From Candidatus Saccharimonadota bacterium (GTDB lineage: Bacteria > Patescibacteriota > Saccharimonadia > Saccharimonadales > Saccharimonadaceae), in contig JAFWLB010000003.1 in the NCBI GenBank assembly GCA_017514025.1, positions 186,001-250,000 of the forward strand: a stretch of 64,000 nucleotides of DNA, written 5' to 3'. Of the stretch, positions 7,933-16,990 are shown piece by piece. A program made the position numbers and the translations under genes. The notes beneath the pieces are model-generated. The model was not told the DNA's origin. It worked only from the letters and a program-made list of their open reading frames with translations, and did not search any database. Every line of letters starts with the position of its first letter. Within the stretch, counting starts at the first letter, position 1.

Positions 7933-8608
7933 CACAAAACTCCGGTATTTTAATTTGATAATCGTCTGGGTTATAACCCAATGACTTTATCCATTCCTGC
8001 ACTTCCTCCCTAGCATTCACCGCCACGGCTTCATTCCCGCAAGCACTCACTCGCACATTCAAATATTCCTCACCTGTTTCCTCTCGCGCCAAAGTCACCG
8101 TCACTAGCTCCCCACTCGCCAGATTAAAATAATACGGCAATTCTCGCCCCACCGTCACCGTCATAGTTGAGGTTTTTTCTCCCCTACAATAAGTCCCTGA
8201 ATATTTCATCAAACTCGGCACCGGACAGTCCACCACCGGCGATTCATAAAAACCCTGCCCTTTCATTAGCGCAAACGACACTTCATAGGTAGCTTTTAAG
8301 TCGTCCACGTCAATCAAAAAATCATAATTCACCACATCGTTTTGCACTACCCGCTCAAACGAACTCGGGCGGATCAGCACCTTTAGCCCAACAGTCTCGT
8401 CGCTAAGTCCGTGGTTATTCTTCAAACTCTGCCAAATAAATCCCTCTAGCTCGCTCACCTCGCTACTAGATAATCCACTCTCCACCTGGTCAATGTTATA
8501 TAAATCCAACTTTTTTTGATGTAGTAATACCCCCAACACCGCCACCAAAATCACCACCACCACCCCCGCCGCCAAACTAATTAAAATTATTCTTTGATTT
8601 TTCATCAT
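7916..8608 (-). CDS. Single-pass anchored protein of unknown function
   Basis: The 230 residues have one N-terminal transmembrane helix (ILISLAAGVVVVILVAVLGVLL) and an extracytoplasmic domain with Cys residues (VDCPV, TYCRGE, SACGNE, PEFC). The ATG overlaps the stop of the 820-residue hydrolase gene (ATGA), so translation is coupled. It shares a C-terminal pattern with the downstream gene 7309-7932. It may be a partner of the hydrolase; this is inferred from coupling only. Confidence 0.8.
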   Translation of the reverse strand: MMKNQRIILISLAAGVVVVILVAVLGVLLHQKKLDLYNIDQVESGLSSSEVSELEGFIWQSLKNNHGLSDETVGLKVLIRPSSFERVVQNDVVNYDFLIDVDDLKATYEVSFALMKGQGFYESPVVDCPVPSLMKYSGTYCRGEKTSTMTVTVGRELPYYFNLASGELVTVTLAREETGEEYLNVRVSACGNEAVAVNAREEVQEWIKSLGYNPDDYQIKIPEFCDGAAR

Positions 8609-11067
8609 TTCAACCTAAATACCCTAAAATCATTATCATAATAGTTGCCAATATCGCCCGACCGTTCACAGTGCGACGCCGCCGCAATATGTGGCTCACC
8701 ATTTACCTCCACATACAATTCTATATGATTTGGCCCAATTCGTATATCCCCTGGTTGCAAATTCCCTAGGCCATTTGATACTTCCTGATACTTCCCAGAT
8801 GACAAAATATAGCTCAAAGTCGCCCCACCCGTAATTCCACAGCAATAGAAATCTGGATCTGCCCCCGAATAACGCATCACCGTCGTCACGAACGCATCAC
8901 AGCTCCCGCCCGCCATCGAACAGGCATCGCCCAACTGGTTTACACCCGTCTCTACCAAAGCCTTCGCATAAGCTGGATTAGGATCGCTCCACCCATGTTG
9001 GCCATATTCACTCGCCGGCCAAGCCAGCTCAATTGCCGTCGCATTAACATCACCATTACCGCCACTCGATGCACACGCTGCGTCATAACCACCGCTCCGC
9101 TCAATCGCCGCATCTATATACTGCCAAATATTCCCCGGATCTTTATGGTCATTCGCCGGTGCATGCATATGCCCCAAAATCCCCTCGTAATTTGTAAACG
9201 CCTCTGGACTAAGTCTCGCCGCACTTTTACCCCATACCACGCTCGACGTCAACGGCACACCAGTTTTTTCCGAAATTGCTCGGAGTAGCGTCACCAAGTA
9301 ATCCCAATCCTCTTCCGAAAAGTTATTTACATCATATTCTGACGTATAGCCACTACTCGTCGGGTCCGAAAACCCTACAATCTCAACCTGAATCGGCCCA
9401 GCTTGGTCATAATCTTTAATCGCCAATGCCGGCTGGTCAATCGAAAAGTTCTGATATCCTTCCCGCTTTTTTAGATCCACAATAAAGTGCGCCGGATACT
9501 TATTGCCCGCCGGATAAGCGTCATAACCATTAGTCGTACCCTCAGTTGTATGTAGCAAAATCTTATTCGGCTTACCATCCTCCGTCGTATAGCTCCCCGC
9601 CGCATTCACCGGTTCATTCAAATCTCCTGCACCATTTATGTCCTGCTTCTTTATTCCCTCAATCGAATCATCTTCTAGCCAACCATCACTCCATTTCGCG
9701 TTCGAAGCCGCTGTCTCGCCACATCTACAAACATCCGTACCTCTACCGTGATAATTGCCAAATTCCTTCACAATTGCTTGTCCTTCTGACGAATCCACAA
9801 ACGCTTGCAAGGCATCCACTGACTTCTTCATCGCCTCAATCGAACCATAACCCGCCCCATTAATATCTCCCTGCACCCAAGTCGGGCCAATCGCCTCCAA
9901 ATATTCCTTCGGGTCAGCAACCCCAATCGCCTGGTCATGATAGCCATTAGTCAAAGTTTCAGCATACTGCACAAACCCTTCGCCCAAATTCTCACCTTGT
10001 TTGCTCGCTCCCCCCGCCCCCGTTCCAGGCGGGCAACCATTCCCCCAAAAGTTGTTTTTACCACATACCGAATCCGGATCTTCATATCGCATCTGCACCA
10101 AAATTGCAATCCATGGCGCCCCCACCACATCCCCCAACTGATATGCCAAATCGCCGTAAGTCTCCACCAACTGCTTCATCGACGCCGTATCCGTATCTGA
10201 CCACCTAGCACTCGGCACATCACCCGATCCGTTGAAAAAGCTCTTGTCTGCATTTTTCGCGCTTAATATTTTCGCAAAATTTCCCGTCCCAGCAATCTTG
10301 CCACTGCTAGTCGTTTTAACCGGAAAAGCATTGTAAATTGTCTCAACCCATTTTTCGTAACCACCATTACTTACCGGATGAATACTATCCTCTGCAAAAT
10401 AACTCGGATCCGACACCGCCGCCCAGTCCGCCAAATAATAATTGTCTTCTTCGTTTACCAACCGCCTCAATCTTTCATTACTTTCCGTATAATCACTATT
10501 TGCGGTTTTAGACGTCACCACTACCACTTTCGTATCCCTCGCCCCCGACAAAATCTGCTTTAATTCCGCAATCGACTCGTTCGACCATCCCTCATTTGTC
10601 CCTACCGCCATCACTAACCACGGTTTTAGTTCTCCCGCTGTCACAACTCGCTTTAGCACATTTAATGCCGACGGGTTTGTCGGGTTCGCATTACAATCTG
10701 TATCCATCGCCACATTTTTGCAAGCCTGAATCGTTGAATTCGCATCATTCACCGACCCCCCAAACGAAATTCCCGGAAAACTCGCTTCAATCAAAGCTTG
10801 CGCGCCCGTCGAATAGGAATCCCCAATCCAAGTAATCTCATCACCACTAGGCCGCGAACTCAACGTATCACTATTCAGACATTCCGACGGATCATAATAC
10901 AAAATATTATTCTGCGAAAACTCTTGCATCTCCGCCGGCGCCAACCGCCCCGTTGTTAGATTCTTTTTTGCTGCGTTCGCATTATTCGTCATCACCACCA
11001 AAAACAAAACCACCAGCACCAGCGCTCCTAGCGCCAAAATCCGTCCAAAGCCAAAGCGTTTGACCAT
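8605..11067 (-). CDS. Secreted multidomain peptidoglycan hydrolase (SGNH, glucosaminidase-like, amidase_2, NlpC/P60-like)
   Basis: The 820 residues begin with a signal/anchor helix (residues 9-26). Domain 1, about 75-250, is SGNH-hydrolase-like: GDSYS with Ser84, GTNE at 156-159 and DSIH at 227-230 complete the triad. Domain 2, about 290-440, resembles a glucosaminidase, with Glu329 in MRYEDP and NNFWGNG. Domain 3, about 495-655, is an amidase_2 fold with zinc ligands likely His506, His633 or His635, and Asp643 (HKDPG). Domain 4, about 695-820, is NlpC/P60-like, with Cys723 (SCDAFV) and His781 (NHIELYV). It would cut or deacetylate glycan strands and peptide stems outside the cell. Whether the target is its own wall or a host's is open. 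The promoter at 11077-11082 leaves about two bases of leader. The glucosaminidase call is the least certain. Confidence 0.85.
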   Translation of the reverse strand: MVKRFGFGRILALGALVLVVLFLVVMTNNANAAKKNLTTGRLAPAEMQEFSQNNILYYDPSECLNSDTLSSRPSGDEITWIGDSYSTGAQALIEASFPGISFGGSVNDANSTIQACKNVAMDTDCNANPTNPSALNVLKRVVTAGELKPWLVMAVGTNEGWSNESIAELKQILSGARDTKVVVVTSKTANSDYTESNERLRRLVNEEDNYYLADWAAVSDPSYFAEDSIHPVSNGGYEKWVETIYNAFPVKTTSSGKIAGTGNFAKILSAKNADKSFFNGSGDVPSARWSDTDTASMKQLVETYGDLAYQLGDVVGAPWIAILVQMRYEDPDSVCGKNNFWGNGCPPGTGAGGASKQGENLGEGFVQYAETLTNGYHDQAIGVADPKEYLEAIGPTWVQGDINGAGYGSIEAMKKSVDALQAFVDSSEGQAIVKEFGNYHGRGTDVCRCGETAASNAKWSDGWLEDDSIEGIKKQDINGAGDLNEPVNAAGSYTTEDGKPNKILLHTTEGTTNGYDAYPAGNKYPAHFIVDLKKREGYQNFSIDQPALAIKDYDQAGPIQVEIVGFSDPTSSGYTSEYDVNNFSEEDWDYLVTLLRAISEKTGVPLTSSVVWGKSAARLSPEAFTNYEGILGHMHAPANDHKDPGNIWQYIDAAIERSGGYDAACASSGGNGDVNATAIELAWPASEYGQHGWSDPNPAYAKALVETGVNQLGDACSMAGGSCDAFVTTVMRYSGADPDFYCCGITGGATLSYILSSGKYQEVSNGLGNLQPGDIRIGPNHIELYVEVNGEPHIAAASHCERSGDIGNYYDNDFRVFRLK

Positions 11068-11076
11068 ATACTATAT

Positions 11077-11082
11077 ATTATA
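11077..11082 (-). promoter_or_regulatory. -10 element of the wall-hydrolase operon
   Basis: TGG-TATAAT nine bases before ATG 11067. It begins directly after the T-tract of the upstream gene's terminator. Confidence 0.7.
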
Positions 11083-11085
11083 CCA

Positions 11086-11112
11086 AAAAGACCCCCATTT
11101 GGGGGCCTTTTT
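11086..11112 (-). terminator. Terminator of 11131-12867
   Basis: GCCCCC/GGGGGT-type stem with a four-base loop and five T on the minus strand; the tract runs into the next promoter. Confidence 0.88.
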
Positions 11113-11130
11113 GCGTTTGTTATCAATTGT

Positions 11131-12867
11131 TTATTTTCTTCTCACCAATACTGCGAAGCCGACAATTGCTGCAATCACACCTACTGCCGCCGCGGTCAAG
11201 ATTGATGCCGCTGCTGCCGATGCCCCCGCCGCCGTCACCGTCCCCGTATCCGGCGTCGCCGCTGCCGCAGCTTCTTCGGTTTCATTCACGCCTACCACAC
11301 CATAAGTCGACAAATGCGTCGTAGTGAATTCAATCCAATACCAACCATTATCGCTAAAGAGTTCTGCATCTAATCTTTCAACTTCATTTCCGTCCTCATC
11401 AAAGTATACTACTTGAATCTTATCATATGCTGCCAACGCATTGTAATCTTCTTCGCTCAAATCTATATAGACCCTCAAATCATTGTCTTTCACCTCAATC
11501 CTCGTCCCATCGCGATCCACCATGTCAATGTCTAGAGCCATCAACAAATCCCCGTCATTAACCAAGCTAAAACCGCTCAAATCAGTTTTTTGGGAAGCTA
11601 CCAAACTCGCCCTATGATCAGCAACTAATGAACCGTTAAAATCTACATAGGCCGCATAATCATCATTGTACAATTCCTCCAGCCAATCACCTTGCCAATC
11701 TATATTAATTGGCACAATCTCATAAACGCCACTACCCTCATAAGTCTCTTCAGCCTCATGTCCAGGCTCAATCTCATCCGCAGACGGCGCTACTGCATAC
11801 TCGCCACCCGAAATGACAATCGTAGGATTATTCGTGTAAACTCCATAACCACTAGCCGGCGTCGCCACAATATCAGTCACATAGGCACTTTCAACAGCTT
11901 TAGCAAAAGTACCGCCAGTAACATTCACGTTCATTTCCTGTTCAACTTTCCCCATGTCATAAACCATCACCGCTTTGCCAGTCGAGTTCGCCACGTTGAA
12001 AGTACCACCAGAAATATTAACATTCAAAGAGTTACCATAGGTCGCATTATCACTAGTATAAGTACCACCAAGCACAGTCAGTGCATCTGCCATCCAGGCC
12101 ATCCCACTATAATTGTAATAATCGGCCATAGGATCGATATTAGAGTCCTTGCTAATCGCATTGATCGTCCCACCAGAAATGCTAATCTGGCCCATTCTTA
12201 CAGTTACACCACCATTCAAAGTTCCATTAGAAATGTTCAAATTCACTTGCCCCGGCATATAAATCGTCTGTACTTCTGAATTCAACGTCCCACCACTAAC
12301 GTAAAAATTCATATCACCAGTGGTGTTGTTGCCGCTCAAACAAGCACCATAATAAGTGTTAATCGTTCCGCCACTCACATAAGCCGATGCGCCGTCTAAG
12401 GCATAAACCCCATATGCAGAACCATTTACTTCGTTAGCGTTGATAGTACCACTCTGCATCGAAAACCTAGCGCTACTACCCTCGACCATTATCGCCGCAT
12501 TAGTCGCCGTCATCGTGGTAGTCAAGGCTCCGCCCTCACCACTATCACTCATGGTGAACAATCCACCAGTAATATCGAACAATGTCCCACTAGCGGTCAC
12601 CGTATGTCCAGCTAAATCAAAATTGACATCTTTGTTTGACGTTATCATGGCAGTCAAACCAAAATCATCGCCAAGTGTAACCGTGCCTACATTCGGATTA
12701 GCAAAACCATCAAGCAGCTCCGTATAACTAGACGCAATACAAGCCGAACCTTCATAATCCTTCGTGCACGCATCTCCATCTGCCCACGCCCCTGACGGCA
12801 CAAAAAGACCCGCTCCAACAGCCAAAGCTGCCACCGGCAAACCATATAACACTTTACGTTTAACCAT
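11131..12867 (-). CDS. Beta-helix surface protein with TPDTG sorting-like tail
   Basis: The 578 residues have a signal peptide (about 1-29). Residues about 60-370 form a repetitive region in which the motif [VI]SGGT plus beta-strand residues recurs about eight times, typical of right-handed beta-helix adhesins. A Glu/Asp-rich globular part follows. The C-terminus has TPDTG at residues 538-542, a hydrophobic helix and RRK, the order seen in cell-wall sorting signals. It is probably displayed on the cell surface. Shine-Dalgarno GGAGG and the promoter at 12893-12921 fix the start. It sits inside the ribosomal protein cluster. Confidence 0.82.
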   Translation of the reverse strand: MVKRKVLYGLPVAALAVGAGLFVPSGAWADGDACTKDYEGSACIASSYTELLDGFANPNVGTVTLGDDFGLTAMITSNKDVNFDLAGHTVTASGTLFDITGGLFTMSDSGEGGALTTTMTATNAAIMVEGSSARFSMQSGTINANEVNGSAYGVYALDGASAYVSGGTINTYYGACLSGNNTTGDMNFYVSGGTLNSEVQTIYMPGQVNLNISNGTLNGGVTVRMGQISISGGTINAISKDSNIDPMADYYNYSGMAWMADALTVLGGTYTSDNATYGNSLNVNISGGTFNVANSTGKAVMVYDMGKVEQEMNVNVTGGTFAKAVESAYVTDIVATPASGYGVYTNNPTIVISGGEYAVAPSADEIEPGHEAEETYEGSGVYEIVPINIDWQGDWLEELYNDDYAAYVDFNGSLVADHRASLVASQKTDLSGFSLVNDGDLLMALDIDMVDRDGTRIEVKDNDLRVYIDLSEEDYNALAAYDKIQVVYFDEDGNEVERLDAELFSDNGWYWIEFTTTHLSTYGVVGVNETEEAAAAATPDTGTVTAAGASAAAASILTAAAVGVIAAIVGFAVLVRRK

Positions 12868-12892
12868 AAATAACCTCCATTTATTACTTATG

Positions 12893-12921
12893 ATTATAGC
12901 GTTTAGAAAAGCTTAAGTCAA
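12893..12921 (-). promoter_or_regulatory. Promoter of 11131-12867
   Basis: -35 TTGACT (12916-12921), 17-base spacer, TATAAT (12893-12898). It gives a leader of about 19 nt containing the Shine-Dalgarno site. Confidence 0.82.
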
Positions 12922-12933
12922 GCTTAAAAACCA

Positions 12934-12965
12934 CAAAAACGCCACCCCTGTTAAACAGGAGTGGC
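12934..12965 (-). terminator. Terminator of 12989-15307
   Basis: GCCAC-CCTGT/ACAGG-GTGGC stem with one mismatch, loop TTAA region, then a T-rich tract on the minus strand. Confidence 0.87.
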
Positions 12966-12988
12966 TCACCATATATAATATATGGTTA

Positions 12989-15307
12989 TTATTTGCGGCT
13001 TCTAGCAAACTTCACCGCTCCAGCCAGCATCACTGCTGCACCCAGAGTAGCTACCGCCATCAAACCACCCATACTGGCACTTGCTGCATTGCCAGAATTC
13101 TCAAAATCCGTAAACACGCCCGTATCCGGTGTGATGATCGGATCCAATACATCCTCATAGGCGATTGCATAAATCGAGAACCCATCCGCATCATAAGTTA
13201 CCACATGATTCACTGCATCGTAATGCACCGCCCCGTCTGGCAACAACTCCGCCTGCCCATTGTGGTATCGTGCCACACGCCAATGTCGCGTAAGCCCGCT
13301 TCTTACCGGATTCGCTTCATCAATCTCACTCACATCGGCATTCACCGTCAATGCCTCACCCAAATCAGTAAACTGTCCAATCGGCAAATATCCATTTAGT
13401 TCATCAACCAACACCTGCGGCCCCCACATGCCATTTGCCAATATATACGCTCCCACACTATAGAACTTCGTGCCTTGTCCACCCAGCAAATTCCTCAATT
13501 CTTCAAAAATGGTCAAATATTCTTCATCATCATAGTAGCTATATTCACCTTCCTCATATTCCGACTCATCTAGCTCCCAAGTCCCCAAAATCGCCTTCAC
13601 ATCGCTACCATTCCGGAACATACTTTCGAAGTTATTGTACCAGAGGAAACCGAGATAATATCCAAAATTAATTTTCGTTCCATCCGTCAAAGTCATCACG
13701 CAATCTTCATCGTTATCACAGTAAAACCCGTCGAACAACATTCGCTTAATTATTTCGTCAGTGTATTTTTCCAAAATTGTCTGATTGCCAGCTTTAGTAT
13801 TCTCTACATCGTTCACGTCATCCGAAGCCCAATCTTCCGCACTATAATCATAAAACAATACATGCGTGTGTGCATCAAAATCCTGTCCGTTCTCATCCGT
13901 CAAAGTAAACACCAAACTAATATTCGGGAACTTTCGAGTAAATGTATCGTCACCCATCTGCATCTCTTCCGACGGGATCGAATTTGCTGCCAAAGTATAA
14001 GAACCATCACCATTATCCGTCAAAGTCGCAGCTGCCGTCGCATCGCCACCCTCCGATGCCACGCCTACGCCCGTCACCGTATAACCATCTTCTACATCCA
14101 AAGTAAAGGTCTGGCTAGTCCCCACTCTTTGTGCCCAAACCATGTCTTCGCTACCAATGTTGATCACTGCGCCAGTCAAAGTCACATCTTCATTATCCAG
14201 CGTAAACGAACTACCGTCAAAACCCGTAATTACGGTGCCATTTTTCATTACGAAACCGTCACCATCCTGATGCGTATCATCACCGTTAACAAACACCGTA
14301 ACTTCCGTCCCTACTGGCAACAAAGCTGCTTCAGTGTATGTTTCGTTATTAGCGCGAAAAGAAATTTCCCCACCAGCTACCTCACCAATCTTCACAATCT
14401 GGTAATTCTCAGTGTCTTCTCTCTCAAATGTCCCCTCAATCGAAGAATTCGCCAAATCAGTAATCGTCAAAGTCGCGCTATCTTCAATCACCGTCTTGCC
14501 TGCTGGGATCGTCAAAGTAGCCACCGTCATGTCATAATTCACATAAACCGTGTCAACTAACCCTAACGCCTCAGTCAAAGCATCAGCACTCAAGGCATAT
14601 ACATCAACGTCACCATCTGCTACATCCATCCAGTAATCCATTCCGCTCGCCAATACATAGTCAACCCCTTCACCAACTGCTGCCACTGTTGCCAAACCAT
14701 CCTCCACAGATGTCCCCTCTGCCAAGTGCACCACTATCCCATAAGTATCACTGTGATTAACGGTTATCGCAGAATCATTAACCGCCACCGTTGCGGTATC
14801 ATTGTTCAAACTCATATAATTGCCCAACGCTGCCAATACCGACGTTCCTGCCGGCAAATGCACTACGACATTGTCATAGTTTATCGAATATCCATCCGGC
14901 AAACTATTATTAGTATTTGTCACTACATAATCCCCCGCCGCCGGAGTTAACGCTACTGTTTCGTTATAACTAGTCATCAAACCAGACAACCAAGTAACAT
15001 TTTCGTCTGAAAACACATCCGAAATTGTTGCGTTAATTGTGGAATTGCTAGCATAGGTGCCATACCCATACCCAGCATTATGCTCAAACGCATATAGCAT
15101 GTCCCCGAGCTGACCAACTGTACCACTAAAATTGATCGTAGATACCGCCTCATTCATTACACAAAGCGTCCCACCATTAATATCAACTGCCCCCTCGTTG
15201 ACAGTGCAAGCTTCTTCTGCGTGCACTTTTCCCGGCACCACCACCGCACCAAAAGCTAGCACTAGTGCCGAAAAAACATAGCCTAGCCGTTTTATGGTCT
15301 TACCCAT
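12989..15307 (-). CDS. Large secreted surface protein with TPDTG sorting-like tail
   Basis: The 772 residues have a signal peptide (to about residue 30, KVHA), then long acidic beta-rich regions with many Asn/Thr/Asp. A Cys pair (FYCDNDEDCVM) lies in the second half. The C-terminus has TPDTG at 726-730, a spacer of about 16 residues, a hydrophobic helix and ARSRK, matching its neighbour's tail. Shine-Dalgarno AAGGAG lies before ATG 15307. I see no clear -35 and -10 pair. It is probably a surface adhesin or S-layer-like protein; no known domain recognised. It is the first gene after S8. Confidence 0.8.
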   Translation of the reverse strand: MGKTIKRLGYVFSALVLAFGAVVVPGKVHAEEACTVNEGAVDINGGTLCVMNEAVSTINFSGTVGQLGDMLYAFEHNAGYGYGTYASNSTINATISDVFSDENVTWLSGLMTSYNETVALTPAAGDYVVTNTNNSLPDGYSINYDNVVVHLPAGTSVLAALGNYMSLNNDTATVAVNDSAITVNHSDTYGIVVHLAEGTSVEDGLATVAAVGEGVDYVLASGMDYWMDVADGDVDVYALSADALTEALGLVDTVYVNYDMTVATLTIPAGKTVIEDSATLTITDLANSSIEGTFEREDTENYQIVKIGEVAGGEISFRANNETYTEAALLPVGTEVTVFVNGDDTHQDGDGFVMKNGTVITGFDGSSFTLDNEDVTLTGAVINIGSEDMVWAQRVGTSQTFTLDVEDGYTVTGVGVASEGGDATAAATLTDNGDGSYTLAANSIPSEEMQMGDDTFTRKFPNISLVFTLTDENGQDFDAHTHVLFYDYSAEDWASDDVNDVENTKAGNQTILEKYTDEIIKRMLFDGFYCDNDEDCVMTLTDGTKINFGYYLGFLWYNNFESMFRNGSDVKAILGTWELDESEYEEGEYSYYDDEEYLTIFEELRNLLGGQGTKFYSVGAYILANGMWGPQVLVDELNGYLPIGQFTDLGEALTVNADVSEIDEANPVRSGLTRHWRVARYHNGQAELLPDGAVHYDAVNHVVTYDADGFSIYAIAYEDVLDPIITPDTGVFTDFENSGNAASASMGGLMAVATLGAAVMLAGAVKFARSRK

Positions 15308-15393
15308 TTTATCACTCCTTCGTTTATAATACCCTCATCATACTCCACCAAACCCCCAAATGCAAGCATGAGCGTCTTTCATTTTACCCAAAC

Positions 15394-15419
15394 AAAAAAG
15401 ACCCCGTAGGGTCTTTTTT
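15394..15419 (-). terminator. Terminator after S8
   Basis: AGACCC/GGGTCT hairpin with six T on either side. It lies three bases from the rpsH stop and ends the L3-S8 transcript before the inserted surface genes. Confidence 0.9.
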
Positions 15420-15422
15420 GTT

Positions 15423-15824
15423 TTACCATACTTTCACAAGTATTTCGCCACCAAGACGGTTTTTCTTAGCCTCACGCCCAGTCATCAAACCTTTCGAAGT
15501 AGATACGATCACCATCCCTCGTCCAGATTTCACCACCGGCAAATCGTTCGCCGACGAATACACCCGGCGACCCGGCTTGGAAACTTTCGAAATCTCGTTG
15601 ATCTTCGCTACCGTGCCCGGCTCAAAAATCGTCACTTTCAGCATCCCCCGCGGAGATCCCTCAATCACTTCATAGCCAGCCACATAGCCGTTCTTCTTCA
15701 AAACTTCCGTTACGCCTACCTTGAGTTTAGAAGTAGGCACCAGGATTTCATTTTTACCAACCATCACCGCGTTACGAATCCGTGTCAGCAGGTCAGCAAT
15801 TTGGTCTGTAGATTGTAATGACAT
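15423..15824 (-). CDS. rpsH: Ribosomal protein S8 (uS8)
   Basis: Small-subunit protein binding 16S rRNA helix 21. It has 133 residues, with DQIADLLTRIRNAVMVGK at the start and the C-terminal STSKGLMTGREAKK region. ATG 15824 is chosen over an upstream in-frame start because AAGGAG precedes it. It is the last gene of the upstream ribosomal block; L6, the usual next gene, is 8.2 kb away. Confidence 0.96.
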   Translation of the reverse strand: MSLQSTDQIADLLTRIRNAVMVGKNEILVPTSKLKVGVTEVLKKNGYVAGYEVIEGSPRGMLKVTIFEPGTVAKINEISKVSKPGRRVYSSANDLPVVKSGRGMVIVSTSKGLMTGREAKKNRLGGEILVKVW

Positions 15825-15838
15825 TTTTCTCCTTTCTC

Positions 15839-16108
15839 CTACCAACTACTCTTTGTTACACCCGGAATTTCGCCTTTCGACGCTTTCTCCCGGAAATTAA
15901 TACGACTCAGTCCAAACCGGCGCATATATCCTCTCGGTCGCCCATCCAACATATCGCGATTCTTCAGACGCGTTGGAGACGAATTGCGCGGCAACTTCTG
16001 CAAACCTTCCAAGTCACCTGCCGCTTTGAGAGCCGCCCGCTTGTCTTTATATTTGTCGTACATTTTTTGCCGTTTTTCGTCACGGAGCACTGCAGATTTC
16101 TTCGCCAT
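15839..16108 (-). CDS. rpsN: Ribosomal protein S14 (uS14), zinc-free type
   Basis: The 89 residues include [32 protein letters not shown] and KSSW at the end. No CxxC zinc pairs are present, so this is the long, zinc-independent form. Its Shine-Dalgarno site lies in the KEDK codons at the end of L5. Confidence 0.96.
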   Translation of the reverse strand: MAKKSAVLRDEKRQKMYDKYKDKRAALKAAGDLEGLQKLPRNSSPTRLKNRDMLDGRPRGYMRRFGLSRINFREKASKGEIPGVTKSSW

Positions 16109-16717
16109 CTACTTGTCCTCCTTCTCAAACGGCATTCCAAAGAGTTCTAGCAATTTTAGACTTCCTTCCTTTGAGCCATTTTTAATAATAAACGTAACTT
16201 CCAGCCCGTGCAAAACCGAAGCGTCCTCAAAAGTAATCTCCGGGAACACAGTCTGTTCTTTCAAACCTAAATTATAGTTACCTTGCGCATCAAATGCTGT
16301 TCGCGAAACTCCGTGAAAATCCCGCACGTGCGGCAATGCCACATTGATCAACCGATCCACAAATTCATACATTTTATCATTACGCAAAGTCACCAAATAT
16401 CCAATCGGCGCCCCCATCCCTTTTCGAATCTTAAAAGTCGCAATGGATTTTTTAGCTAGTCGCGAAGTCGGCGCCTGACCAGTAATCTTGGCAAGCGTCA
16501 AAGCCACCGTTTCGGTAAACCGTTTGTCCTCGCGCTTCTTACCTACACCACAAGATACCACGACTTTTTTCAGTTCCGGTACTTGCGAAATGTTCTCCAG
16601 CTTTAATTCTTTTTGCAATTCCGCCTTCAACTCTGTGTTATAGAGAGCCTTCAGGCGTGGTTGTACTGCTTCAGTTTTTGCGGACTTCTTAGCAGTAGCC
16701 GTTTTATTTTCCGCCAT
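16109..16717 (-). CDS. rplE: Ribosomal protein L5 (uL5)
   Basis: Large-subunit 5S rRNA-binding protein. It has 202 residues, about 20 longer than usual owing to a Lys/Ala-rich N-terminus. Conserved parts are VPELKKVVVSCGVGK, ITGQAPTSRLAKKSIATFKIRKG and VTFIIKNGSKEG. It overlaps L24 by one base and ends in KEDK. Confidence 0.96.
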   Translation of the reverse strand: MAENKTATAKKSAKTEAVQPRLKALYNTELKAELQKELKLENISQVPELKKVVVSCGVGKKREDKRFTETVALTLAKITGQAPTSRLAKKSIATFKIRKGMGAPIGYLVTLRNDKMYEFVDRLINVALPHVRDFHGVSRTAFDAQGNYNLGLKEQTVFPEITFEDASVLHGLEVTFIIKNGSKEGSLKLLELFGMPFEKEDK

Positions 16718-16989
16718 TATTTAGCTCCTTTCTTTGCCTTAGCATTCTTTTTCTCAAACTTCGCCGCTTCGACCAACTTCAGATTTGAAAAGTCAATCCC
16801 TACGTGAATTTTCTTCTTCCCGCCTTTAGGATTAAACTGGGTTTTGCGCATATGACGCTCTACTATCCCAATTCCTTCCAGCATCGCTTTGCCGTTCAGG
16901 CGGTCAATTTTCACGATTTTAGCTTCTTTACCCTTATTGTCGCCAGCAATTACTTGCACTTTGTCGTTTACTTTCAAACTCTTCGCCAT
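16717..16989 (-). CDS. rplX: Ribosomal protein L24 (uL24)
   Basis: Large-subunit assembly initiator. It has 90 residues with the KOW motif VNDKVQVIAGDNKGKEAKIVK and GIGIVERHMR, and a basic C-terminus. It is tightly packed between L14 and L5. Confidence 0.96.
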   Translation of the reverse strand: MAKSLKVNDKVQVIAGDNKGKEAKIVKIDRLNGKAMLEGIGIVERHMRKTQFNPKGGKKKIHVGIDFSNLKLVEAAKFEKKNAKAKKGAK

Positions 16990-16990
16990 C

